Shown in pieces: positions 44,951 through 53,893 of a stretch of DNA of 64,000 nt. The position numbers and the translations under genes are program-made. The stretch spans positions 558,001-622,000 of the forward strand of contig QWDQ01000006.1 of NCBI GenBank assembly GCA_003868215.1, in the 5' to 3' direction. The stretch's first letter is position 1; each line of letters opens with the position of its first letter. The notes beneath the pieces were generated by a model, which did not search any database, had not been told where the DNA came from, and saw nothing but the letters and a program-made list of their open reading frames with translations. This DNA comes from Pseudophaeomoniella oleicola. Its lineage: Eukaryota; Ascomycota; Eurotiomycetes; Phaeomoniellales; Phaeomoniellaceae.

Positions 44951-46736
44951 TCAGAGAACGTATCTGAAATCCGGGTTGTCAAAATCCGTCTTGTCGTGCA
45001 TACCCAGCCTCGCACCGTCGAGCATCTCCTCGGTCGTTTCTACCTTTCCATACAGTCTGTCTCTGTGTCTGTTGGCCAGGATGAGATAGACCCGCAATCC
45101 GACAGCGATGAAAAAGCATAGTGAGACTGTACGCGGGGATGGATCAGTACAAGATAGCTCACCCGCTTCCACAGTCTACAACTCAAGGAGCAGGCTTTAG
45201 ACTTACAGCACACCAGAATAATCGTAATAGCCAAGACATATTTCGGCGCGTCATGACTTCTGAAGAAGAACGGACCGCCGATATTGCCTGCTGAGAAAGC
45301 TATCAACAGCAGCACATTCGTTGCTGCCTTCTTGGTATGACCTGCAATATTCTGCCCCACGATCGTCAGCGTGAACGGCCAGGTCACTGCATACGAGTTG
45401 ATCAGCCAGTAAGCCACAAGGCGGCCCCATTTATTTGCCGACGTGTTCTCCGTGCCATAGACAGCTGCAATACCCGCGATCGCCGGGATCATCGGAACGA
45501 TCATGCCCCAGGTCCGCAGGCCTTCATACTTGCGGCTGAAGTAAGCCCAGACGCACATGCTGCCGGCAGAGACGATGGACGATGGCATACCGACGAGGAG
45601 AGTGTGGAATGTGCCGAAGCCGAGGCCGGAGATGACGAGTGAGCCGAAGTTGGTCAGCCCACCGTTGGGGAGCATGGAGAAGAAGACGAAGAAGAAGAGG
45701 AACCACGCCTTAGGATCTTTGAGGCACTGCCAGATCTGGTAGTACTTCCAGTCATACCCTTTGATGCCCGTCATGTTGGAGGCAACGCGCTGCACGGCGA
45801 TGGCCTTTTCATCCTCGTTGAGCCATCTGGCGGTTGCCGGTGATTCGGGCAGGAAAAGAAGCCATCCGATACCGACTAGGATGGAGAGAATACCGAGCAC
45901 GAGGAAGATGTATTTCCAGGACGCGAGACCCGTGTTCTCGATGTGGCCAACTGGATGAAAGTATTGTTAGTGCAGCGCTATCAACGGGATCTACAACCAG
46001 AACATACGTCCATAGCTCATTAGCGCGCCCAGGATAGCGAACAAGCCTTGCATAGCACCCCAGATCATGGTCCGGCCCACCTGTTCTTTCCTGGTATACC
46101 AATGCGAAGTATACAACACGAAGCCTGGCGTGACCGCCGCCTCGGCGACACCGAGGAAGAAACGCACAGCAAGGAGGCCCGCATAGTTCCGGCAAGCCAT
46201 ATGGCACAGCATCAAGCCGCCCCACACGATTGTGCCGATGGAAATGACCCTTGTGGTTCTGAACCTCGTCAAGAGGTAGTTCGCCGGATACTGCGCGCCG
46301 AGATAGCCGAAGTAGAAAATACTCGACGCCCAGCTGTACTGGTCCCCATGCAGACCGAGGTCGGCTCTGAAGCTGAACAGCACGGCCCAACCCATGGCGA
46401 CTTTGTCGATGTAGTTGAGCCCGTATAGCACGCACATCAGCGGCAGCAGGTGCAGATCCAGCTTCCGCGCGACCCATCGCGATTCCTCATCGCTGATCTC
46501 GCGGGCCTCGGTAGAGACGAAGATGTCGTAACCATCGTCGGCTGAGAGGGGGGAGCCACCACCACTCCATCGTCAGATACAGTACAGGCAAGAACAAAGG
46601 TTTGCCAAAGGAAAATCTGGGCTTGTGTGGGCATACCTTTCTCGCTCTTCAGCGCATCTTCGGTAATAACGGCGACAAGATCTGGCCCTGCTGCTGCTGA
46701 CGATGCAGCGGGCGTCGATTTGATTTCCTCCGCCAT
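44951..46736 (-). CDS. MFS anion:cation symporter, Dal5/allantoate permease-like (second copy)
   Basis: Four exons (46637-46736, 46008-46541, 45207-45950, 44951-45126) with introns of 95, 57 and 80 nt encode 517 aa. Family marks: RKLDLHLLPLMCVLYGLNYI (first span), SWASSIFYFGYLGAQYPANY, GVAEAAVTPGFVLYTSHWYT, SWKYIFLVLGILSILVGIGW and AGHTKKAATNVLLLIAFSAG. About twelve spans are expected. It is divergent from an M20 amidohydrolase gene across 741 bases, so it may import that enzyme's substrate. It is a distant paralogue of the permease at 22.5-24.4 kb, sharing the SWAS and HTKKA blocks, but not a recent duplicate. Confidence 0.92.
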
Positions 46737-47477
46737 GTGCAATACAAAAAGTTACTTCTCTCCAAACGTCTTTTCCTTGACCTCGCCGTATGCTATGTTA
46801 CCTCTTACCTAGTGCTGCGGCGTAATACACGCATAGGGCTAATTTGGGTTTCCGCATCACCAAAGACAAACAGCAGATCATATATATCCATATCCATATT
46901 CCTTATCTCGCTGCGACCTTGTACACACGCGATCATTTACCGTTTGAAGTTAGTTGAAGACAAGGATGGGTTGTTGCTATCAAAGACGAAGACACAACTA
47001 CTCCGTAAATATAGCTCTCATGGATGAGACGGTGTCGTCCGACGACCCCATTACTGAAGATAAATTGCGCCGAAACCTCCGCTATCGTGCCGCGTTGGAC
47101 TCCGATCCAACTCTTTACCGGAACTGCTTCTGGTTTTACGATTTACGGGCATCGGCCGGTCATTGAATCAAGATAGAGAGGGGTAAGGCCCTTGAGGGAT
47201 TGTTAGATCAAGCTAAATATCATTTGCTCAGTTTGCACGTGTGTCACTGTCTCATGATCTGGTCGCCTGAATATGTAAACGATCAGAGCGTACACATTAT
47301 GTCGAGAACCGCAGCATTTTGTGATACTGTATCATCGGAACGGAATCCGCTCCATCGACAGTGACTAAAGGTGAAGCTGTGCATATCTGTATTACAAGCT
47401 CTCCATCAGCATTAGGGCTGGTCCGTCGATAAGAAGAGCCTCATCGTTGGGTCATCCACAGACTGCCCGTGCACGGC
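46737..47477. promoter_or_regulatory. Divergent promoter, permease 2 and M20 hydrolase
   Basis: Holds GATA-type sites: TTATCT at 46913-46918, AGATAA at 47058-47063 and CGATAAG at 47427-47433. That number is not above what chance gives for this length. No gene was seen. Confidence 0.4.
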
Positions 47478-48731
47478 ATGCAAATACAGATTACAATGGA
47501 TCCCCTTCCTGGATCTTCATCACAGCATGCCATTCCGGAAGTCGATCCGCATGAGTGTCTCGCCTTCCTCTCCCGTCTCATCCAGTTCAAATCCTACTCC
47601 GCTACGCCCGGCGAACTCGAGGTCACCTCGCACATGGCAAGCTGTATGGCCTCGCTTGGCCTGGAAGCCTCTACGGTCCCCTTCGCTGATGGTACACGTC
47701 AGAATGCCATCGGACGGTGGCGTGGAACCGGTGGGACAGGCGCAAAGACACTCCTCTTCAATGGGCACTTAGACACAAATCCGGTCAGTGCAGGCTGGAC
47801 GATCGATCCCTGGGCCGGGAAGTGGGATGCCGAATTCATCTACGGCATTGGGGTGTCGAACATGAAGAGCGGGTGCGCAGCGTACTACTGTGCGGTGAAG
47901 ATCTTGAAGGAGAGTGGTTGGTCCCCACGCGGCGACGTCGTGTTGACATATGTCGTTGGTGAGTTGCAAGGCGGCGTCGGCACGATGGCGCTGATCGAGC
48001 AGGGGATGTGTCAGGATGCGGATTACTTTGTCAACTGCGAACCGAGCGATATCCGCGCCATCACGATGCATGCCGAAAGCCTGGTCTTTGAGATCGAGCT
48101 GATCGGTGTCACAAGACACATGTCCGCGCGGGAGGAGGCCGTCGACGCGATCCTCGCGGCCTGCGAATTGATCCCGAGGTTGACGAGCATGAAATTCAAT
48201 GGAGCACGCAGCGAAGACCACAAGAAGATCAATCGCTGTCATGTAGGCGTTGTGCATGGTGCACTAGGCAGGGAACTTGCGGAGTGGCGGCCCCCCCAGG
48301 TATCCGATTACATGCGCCTACGTGGATCGGCAAGGTACGCCCCGGGGCAGACCCAAGATGGTGTCCTAGCGGATCTGCAACAGCAGCTCAATGAGAGCAC
48401 GCAAAAATTCCCCGGCCTCAGATACCAGCTGAGAGCCATGGACGAGCCAACGATGCCGGCATTCGAGGTGGCGAGAGACTCTCGAATCGTGCACGCTGTG
48501 AATCAGGCGTACAGAGAAGTCCGAGCAGAGGAACAACCCACCGGCGTTCTGCCGCCGACGTGTTTCTACGGAAGCGATGGTGGGCATTTGTACAAGAGAC
48601 TAGGCATGGAGGGTGTTGTGTGCGGGCCGGGGGGCAAGTATAATACACGTCCGGATGAAAAGGTCGACATTGTAGATTACTTGGACTGTGTGAAGATGTT
48701 CATCAGATTGATCATGGATATCTGTGGGTAG
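47478..48731 (+). CDS. M20 family amidohydrolase (ArgE/DapE-type) with atypical metal site
   Basis: One exon from ATG 47478 encodes 417 aa; a GTG 9 bases upstream is not a likely start. The fold marks are clear: LLFNGHLDTNP with metal ligand His97 and Asp99, and VNCEPSD with Glu188. Three sites differ from classical DapE. The bridging Asp is Asn128 (GVSNMKSG), the catalytic Glu of the usual EE pair is Gly161 (VVGELQGG), and the late metal His is missing from GPGGKYNTRPDE. I recall similar GVSNMK/VVGE/GPGGKYNT motifs in other M20 proteins annotated as acetylornithine deacetylases, so this may mark a subfamily rather than decay. Substrate is unknown; C-N hydrolysis of an acylated or carbamoylated amine is likely. 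It pairs with a divergent Dal5-type permease. Confidence 0.9.
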   Translation: MQIQITMDPLPGSSSQHAIPEVDPHECLAFLSRLIQFKSYSATPGELEVTSHMASCMASLGLEASTVPFADGTRQNAIGRWRGTGGTGAKTLLFNGHLDTNPVSAGWTIDPWAGKWDAEFIYGIGVSNMKSGCAAYYCAVKILKESGWSPRGDVVLTYVVGELQGGVGTMALIEQGMCQDADYFVNCEPSDIRAITMHAESLVFEIELIGVTRHMSAREEAVDAILAACELIPRLTSMKFNGARSEDHKKINRCHVGVVHGALGRELAEWRPPQVSDYMRLRGSARYAPGQTQDGVLADLQQQLNESTQKFPGLRYQLRAMDEPTMPAFEVARDSRIVHAVNQAYREVRAEEQPTGVLPPTCFYGSDGGHLYKRLGMEGVVCGPGGKYNTRPDEKVDIVDYLDCVKMFIRLIMDICG

Positions 48732-49073
48732 ATCTCATTCAAGACTACATCATAGCACAACTATAGGTAATGAACGAACCTCTTTGACATGTCAGATAAT
48801 AACAGTTTGCCATAAGAAGTTTAGGGGCAATTGGACCCTGGACAAGCATGACGTCCCCGCAAACAACGTTAAACCAAAAAGGGTTCAACAATCAGTGAAA
48901 GGACGCAGAGATGCAAAGACGCAGCCTTATATATCACGAGAGATACATCGCATCAATGCCCAGTACCTCAGTACCTCTAGAGTATCAACCTCTTCACCAA
49001 TAGGCAATATCTACGGTCTTCCAAGGCCCACGAGATTTGAGGTATTGAAGCATATGTCGACCAGGACGCGACC
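48732..49073. promoter_or_regulatory. Promoter of the Hos3-type deacetylase gene
   Basis: TTATATAT lies at 48928-48935, about 140 bases before the ATG at 49074, and a CAGTACCT direct repeat lies at about 48961-48977. No gene. Confidence 0.45.
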
Positions 49074-52000
49074 ATGGATCCCGACATCCCACACCCCTCC
49101 ATTGAGACAGATGATAATCACGTTGCGCAATCGCTGGATATATCCTCAGCTTCATCTTCAGTAAGAGATGGAGGCTCTGGCCAACGGCGTAGCGACGTTT
49201 TAGCCCCAGCTTCCCCCGCTCCTGGACAAACACTGTCAACTCTTCAGTCGCCAAAGAGATCTCCGATGATTCAAAGACATGTCGCGCCCACACAGTCGTC
49301 TCCTGCTCAAAACTCTCCTGCTAGAAAAGTTACAAATCCCAGCCCATTAAGGCCCGATCGCCGTTCATCAACTCCTCTTCTGCGCAATAAGTCTTCAGCG
49401 CAGTCTCTGAGGAACTTCACTCCCAGCTCTCCCTCACGGAGAAGCTCAACCGCGATGAGCATGATATCAGCAGACCAAGCTCTACCACGGCCACCGCTCA
49501 CCGCAGCGACCGTTGCGCGTGAGCACTTTCAGGGGGATCTTGACGCACATTCCACTTCACCGACAACCGAGACCGTGGTCATTATACACGATGCTTGTTA
49601 CGGTCATCGTTTTTCCCGCCCGCGCACCACTAAAGCGCAATTAAGCACGATCGTTGAGCGACCAGAGAGGATATTGGCTGCTGTCCTTGGGCTATCGGGT
49701 GCTTATGTGCGACTCGGTGAGAGACATCAAGGAGGTCGCCATGCACCTAGTCCGGCATCTGAAGATACTCCAACACCACCATTTCAATTCCGTAAAACAT
49801 CACGAACTCTGCCTTTAAGCGCCGCCGCTGCAACCCAAGTCCATCCTGCAAAATGGATGGATGAATTGAAGATCATGTGTGAAATGGCAGAAAGTAAATT
49901 AGCCGCCAATGGCAAAGAGCTCACAAGACCGGAGGGCATGGACAAAGAATTCGACGGCACGGCACGGCCAAAGTTACACGAAGGCGACTTGTACCTCTGT
50001 TCCGAATCGCTTAGTGCTTTGGAAGGTTGTCTGGGCGGAATCTGCGAAGGAGTCGATACGGTATTTACAGTTGATGGCACGAAACGCGCTTTCGTCTGTA
50101 TACGACCGCCGGGTCATCATTGCTCATCGGATTTCCCGTCAGGTTTCTGCTGGCTCAACAATGTGCATGTTGGCATTTCACATGCAGCGATGACACATGG
50201 TTTAACACATGCCGCCATTATTGATTTCGATCTTCATCACGGTGATGGCTCACAAGCCATTGCATGGGATCACAATGCTAGGGCAACCACGCTACCAAAG
50301 AACGCGCCCGCCCATCGAAAAGTGCCCATTGGATATTACAGCCTACACGATATCAACTCCTATCCGTGTGAATATGGCGATGAAGAGAAAGTTCGAAACG
50401 CAAGTCTGTGTATTGAGAACGCTCACGGTCAGTCAATTTGGAATGTCCATCTTCAGCCATGGAGGACATCTCAGGATTTCTGGAACCTCTACGAAACCAA
50501 GTACATGGTATTGCTAGAAAAGGCCAGGTCATTCTTAAAGCATCACACAGAACGACTTGATGCCACCACAAACGGTCCAAAGCCAAAAGCTGCTATCTTT
50601 GTGTCCGCAGGCTTCGACGCAAGTGAGTGGGAAGGTGCTGGGATGCAACGCCACAAAGTCAACGTACCAACAGATTTTTACGCTCGCTTCACTGCTGACG
50701 TTGTGAAGCTCTCCGAAGAAGAGGGGCTAGGCGTGGAAGGCAGGGTCATCAGTGTGCTCGAAGGCGGCTACAGCGATAGAGCTCTGACCTCGGGTATCAT
50801 GAGTCATGTATGTGGACTTGCATGCGGTGCACCTGCTGCCAGCATGGTTGCTCAGACCAAATCACTAGAACAACAAATGGAGGGCTTACGGGTTGAGAGC
50901 CAAGACGTGCGCCAATTGAATGGCCATCTGAGGCTTGATCCCGACTGGTGGGCTCCACATCACCTCGAAGCACTGGAGGCTCTCGCGCACAAAGGTCAAG
51001 CTCCTCCAGCTCCTAAGAAGGCGAAAGAATTGACCCCTGGGAATTACTCATCTCCAACAACAGCTTCTACGGCAAGGTCCCTGTCAGGATCCCACCGTGA
51101 CCGAAGCTCTTTCACAGGCGAGATCGGTGCCGCGCGGCAACTGTCACCTAAACCTGAGGCACCGCCACCAGAGGTCGATTGGGTGACAGCAGCAGTGGAG
51201 CTGTCGCGATTGATTATTCCCACTGATCGCACTACAGTCAGCTGTCGACATGATGAGCTCAATGCTGAGGCGACAAGGGCGAGAAAAGCTCGACAGTCGG
51301 CAGTTGGAGCCGGTACAACAGACATGGCTACGGATAAAGAGCCGAGAATGCAACTTCGAGAGCGAAAAGCGAAAGCCACGGCCCCCGAGGCTCCAGCAAG
51401 TAGGGCAGCATCGAAAGCCAACAGGCGTAAAACAATCGCTGCCGTTCATGAGATTGGCGAAACTCCGAGTGAAGAACCCATCGACAACCAAGGACGTGCC
51501 GCGTCAAGAGCTCAAAGACGTGTCAGCGATGCCTCAAGCATTATATCTGGGTTCAGCAATATGCAGATCGACGAAAAGCCACCTCATGACGCTTCGTTTG
51601 GCCAACCGGGGCCGCCAGCTGAGGACGACAAGATACCGGCTCCTCCGAGAGCTCCAGTGGTTCGTAAGTCACGGCCTACAGCCACCAATGCTTCCAGGGT
51701 GAAATCTCCACCGAATGCCACGACAAGCCCCAGGAGGCCTACCGCGGCCCCATCTGCTAGCAGGGTTCCTTCTAATCATATGCAACACTTCAGAAAGTCT
51801 AGTCAGCCTCTCAGTCGACCTGGTACCGCTTCACACACGCCGGTAACTAACGTGGATGAGCTGACTTCATCTGTGGGAAGACTCAAGATCAATCTGAAGG
51901 TTCCGTCGCCAGAAGAAAATGCTGCTCGAGAGAAAGTAAGAGCTCAAGCCAAGGACAATAAAGACAGGAAGCCCCGAGTTCAGAGGAAGCCACCAGTCCC

Positions 52001-52928
52001 GAAAGCTGCAAAGGTTAATGCACCAGAGACGGAAATAACCAATGGCACACATCGTGAACCTAATGACATATTTCCGACCACCACACCTGCATCTCACACA
52101 AACAACGGATCGCTCGACACCGCGTCCATGGGTTCTGCACCCGCAACCCAGTCTTCAGTATCAGATACGATCACTGTTCCTATAAACGTTCCGGTTGCAC
52201 AAGCTCCGACGTCAGCTGTCATACCTGCTCCTACCCAACCCTCACCGCCAGTCTTAGAGAGCAAGCCTGATCTAGCGTCGGGAGAATCTACTTCTTCTGT
52301 CGCTGGCACTCACTCAGATACAGCACCTTCCAACACTTCTATGGCCATTTCAACCCTTCTTTCTCCGGCAACTCCCGATGATACAGCGCCATCACATGCT
52401 TATTCCGATACACAGGTCGTCAATCAGGACATCCCCGGTAGCACTTTCTCTCGCAACATGACAAACAGCTCAGTAGCTGCCAATGAAAACAGTCACTCAG
52501 CAGGAATGTTTCCGCCAGAGATATCTCAAATGTCCAAGCAACCTTCTCATTCTGATCTAGCTGAGAAGCCGACTGAACATCAGTCATCGTCTCATCCAAC
52601 CTACACTACTTTAGGCTCACAATCATCTTTCGCTCCGTCAACTTCCGCTCAACCTATCAAACACACTAGAGCAGACCTTCCGATCTTCACAAGCAGCTCG
52701 CCAATTCCCTTTAGCAACGGAAGCAGCAGCAGACCAAGTACAGCAAATAGCACGGCTCCGACCTCAATAGGCCAGATGATGAATTTAGACAATACCATGT
52801 TCAAGTCCGAACCATACCCCGGAGATTCTTATCCAGTTGATATCGAATCGGCCAATACCGAACAAAATCCAAGACCCTCTGAACACAACCAATCGATATG
52901 GGACGTCCCTGAGACTCCGAGGAACTGA
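49074..52928 (+). CDS. hos3: Class II histone deacetylase, Hos3 type
   Basis: One exon encodes 1284 aa. After a Ser/Pro-rich leader (about 160 residues) the deacetylase domain runs from VVIIHDACYGHRFSRP to LEGGYSDRALTSG. Catalytic residues are present: His348-His349 in RPPGHHCSSDFPSGF, zinc ligands Asp386 and His388 in DFDLHHGDG, and Asp in SAGFDASEWEG, plus the Tyr of GGYS. The C-terminal half (about 640-1284) is disordered, rich in Ser, Pro and Thr, and has no known domain. In yeast, Hos3 is a trichostatin-insensitive homodimer acting at the bud neck and on chromatin and pore proteins. The ATG at 49074 is in context CGACCATGG. Confidence 0.95.
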   Translation: MDPDIPHPSIETDDNHVAQSLDISSASSSVRDGGSGQRRSDVLAPASPAPGQTLSTLQSPKRSPMIQRHVAPTQSSPAQNSPARKVTNPSPLRPDRRSSTPLLRNKSSAQSLRNFTPSSPSRRSSTAMSMISADQALPRPPLTAATVAREHFQGDLDAHSTSPTTETVVIIHDACYGHRFSRPRTTKAQLSTIVERPERILAAVLGLSGAYVRLGERHQGGRHAPSPASEDTPTPPFQFRKTSRTLPLSAAAATQVHPAKWMDELKIMCEMAESKLAANGKELTRPEGMDKEFDGTARPKLHEGDLYLCSESLSALEGCLGGICEGVDTVFTVDGTKRAFVCIRPPGHHCSSDFPSGFCWLNNVHVGISHAAMTHGLTHAAIIDFDLHHGDGSQAIAWDHNARATTLPKNAPAHRKVPIGYYSLHDINSYPCEYGDEEKVRNASLCIENAHGQSIWNVHLQPWRTSQDFWNLYETKYMVLLEKARSFLKHHTERLDATTNGPKPKAAIFVSAGFDASEWEGAGMQRHKVNVPTDFYARFTADVVKLSEEEGLGVEGRVISVLEGGYSDRALTSGIMSHVCGLACGAPAASMVAQTKSLEQQMEGLRVESQDVRQLNGHLRLDPDWWAPHHLEALEALAHKGQAPPAPKKAKELTPGNYSSPTTASTARSLSGSHRDRSSFTGEIGAARQLSPKPEAPPPEVDWVTAAVELSRLIIPTDRTTVSCRHDELNAEATRARKARQSAVGAGTTDMATDKEPRMQLRERKAKATAPEAPASRAASKANRRKTIAAVHEIGETPSEEPIDNQGRAASRAQRRVSDASSIISGFSNMQIDEKPPHDASFGQPGPPAEDDKIPAPPRAPVVRKSRPTATNASRVKSPPNATTSPRRPTAAPSASRVPSNHMQHFRKSSQPLSRPGTASHTPVTNVDELTSSVGRLKINLKVPSPEENAAREKVRAQAKDNKDRKPRVQRKPPVPKAAKVNAPETEITNGTHREPNDIFPTTTPASHTNNGSLDTASMGSAPATQSSVSDTITVPINVPVAQAPTSAVIPAPTQPSPPVLESKPDLASGESTSSVAGTHSDTAPSNTSMAISTLLSPATPDDTAPSHAYSDTQVVNQDIPGSTFSRNMTNSSVAANENSHSAGMFPPEISQMSKQPSHSDLAEKPTEHQSSSHPTYTTLGSQSSFAPSTSAQPIKHTRADLPIFTSSSPIPFSNGSSSRPSTANSTAPTSIGQMMNLDNTMFKSEPYPGDSYPVDIESANTEQNPRPSEHNQSIWDVPETPRN

Positions 52929-53344
52929 ATGATAGCTCACTGGTTCTGTTCTTTGATCATCCCTGACTCGTTTTCTTGAGCGGTATGAGGGATCATCGCA
53001 CCTCTTGAAATGGTCATACTATGCACAGCATTCAACGTTCTACCACCCAACCCAAACATCGACCAAATCCATCTCTTCGTCTTTATTCACATCTGACGCC
53101 TTTCTAATGTCACCTTCTCACTCTATTTCATCACCACCACCACCGGTATCCTACTTGTAATACCACTATTATCGTATTTTACTCTTTTGTACTCTCTTCT
53201 ATTGTACCCTGGGAATACAAAAACCTTCATTCACCCCGCAATCGATACCCCCCCAAGTCCCAAGTTTTCCTTGATTTTCTTTTCCTTTCCTTTCCCCGAT
53301 TGGTCCCATGGTGTCGGTAGAAAATTAGGCAAGGAGCAGGAGCA

Positions 53345-53385
53345 GGAATTGGAATTGGAATTGGAATTGGAATTGGAATTGGAAT
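53345..53385. repeat. (GGAATT)n microsatellite, nearly 7 units
   Basis: Six perfect units followed by GGAAT. Confidence 0.95.
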
Positions 53386-53480
53386 AGAGGATGGAACATG
53401 GTTGGTCATTTGACTTTTTGACGACGCAATGGAACTCGTTACCCTGGATTTTGTGTATACAGCATTCATATTCCTATCAA

Positions 53481-53505
53481 TCCATCCATCCATCCATCCA
53501 TCCAT
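53481..53505. repeat. (TCCA)n microsatellite, 6 units
   Basis: Six perfect units plus one base, followed within a few bases by (TTGG)3 at 53508-53520. Confidence 0.95.
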
Positions 53506-53557
53506 TCGTTGGTTGGTTGGTGGGTAATAATCAAGGTGTTTGTCTATATATATAATG

Positions 53558-53560
<3 letters not shown>

Positions 53561-53604
<44 letters not shown>
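53561..53604. repeat. (CT)22 microsatellite
   Basis: Forty-four bases of perfect CT dinucleotide, preceded by a TATATATATAATG patch and followed by an imperfect GTCTCTTTCTTTTC tail. Confidence 0.95.
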
Positions 53605-53610
<6 letters not shown>

Positions 53611-53696
53611 TTCTTTTCTTCTCTGTGACAGACAACATGCCCAAACAGGAAGAGACCTATTCAAATCATCCGACCAAAATCTTTTTTTTATACAGG

Positions 53697-53726
53697 CAAC
53701 ATCAACATCAACATCAACATCAACAT
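53697..53726. repeat. (CAACAT)5 microsatellite
   Basis: Five perfect 6-bp units. Confidence 0.95.
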
Positions 53727-53893
53727 CTCATTCCATCACTCCACATCCCAATGCATTTCCTCATGCCAATTAAAATACCTAACTCCATTTCGCCAACCAA
53801 AAATGTTCAAACCAGTTAGAAAGAAAAAACTCCTACCATCCATCCATCCAATCCATCCAACCATTCATTTAGGTAATTAGATAATTACCGATT

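Larger units (their letters stand above)
52929..53893. other. Convergent spacer rich in microsatellites
   Basis: Between the ends of hos3 and the chitin synthase gene. Four different simple repeats lie within about 400 bases (separate entries), plus TCCA/ATCC patches near 53838-53862. Open frames encoding Glu-Leu or Arg-Glu runs here are products of the repeats. Confidence 0.6.

Noticed and set aside
46737-47477. GATA-site enrichment in the permease 2 / M20 spacer
   Set aside because: Three HGATAR matches in 741 bases on two strands is about the chance level.
53227-53664. Frame with Arg-Glu and Ile-Pro runs
   Set aside because: Produced by the (CT) and (GGAATT) microsatellites.
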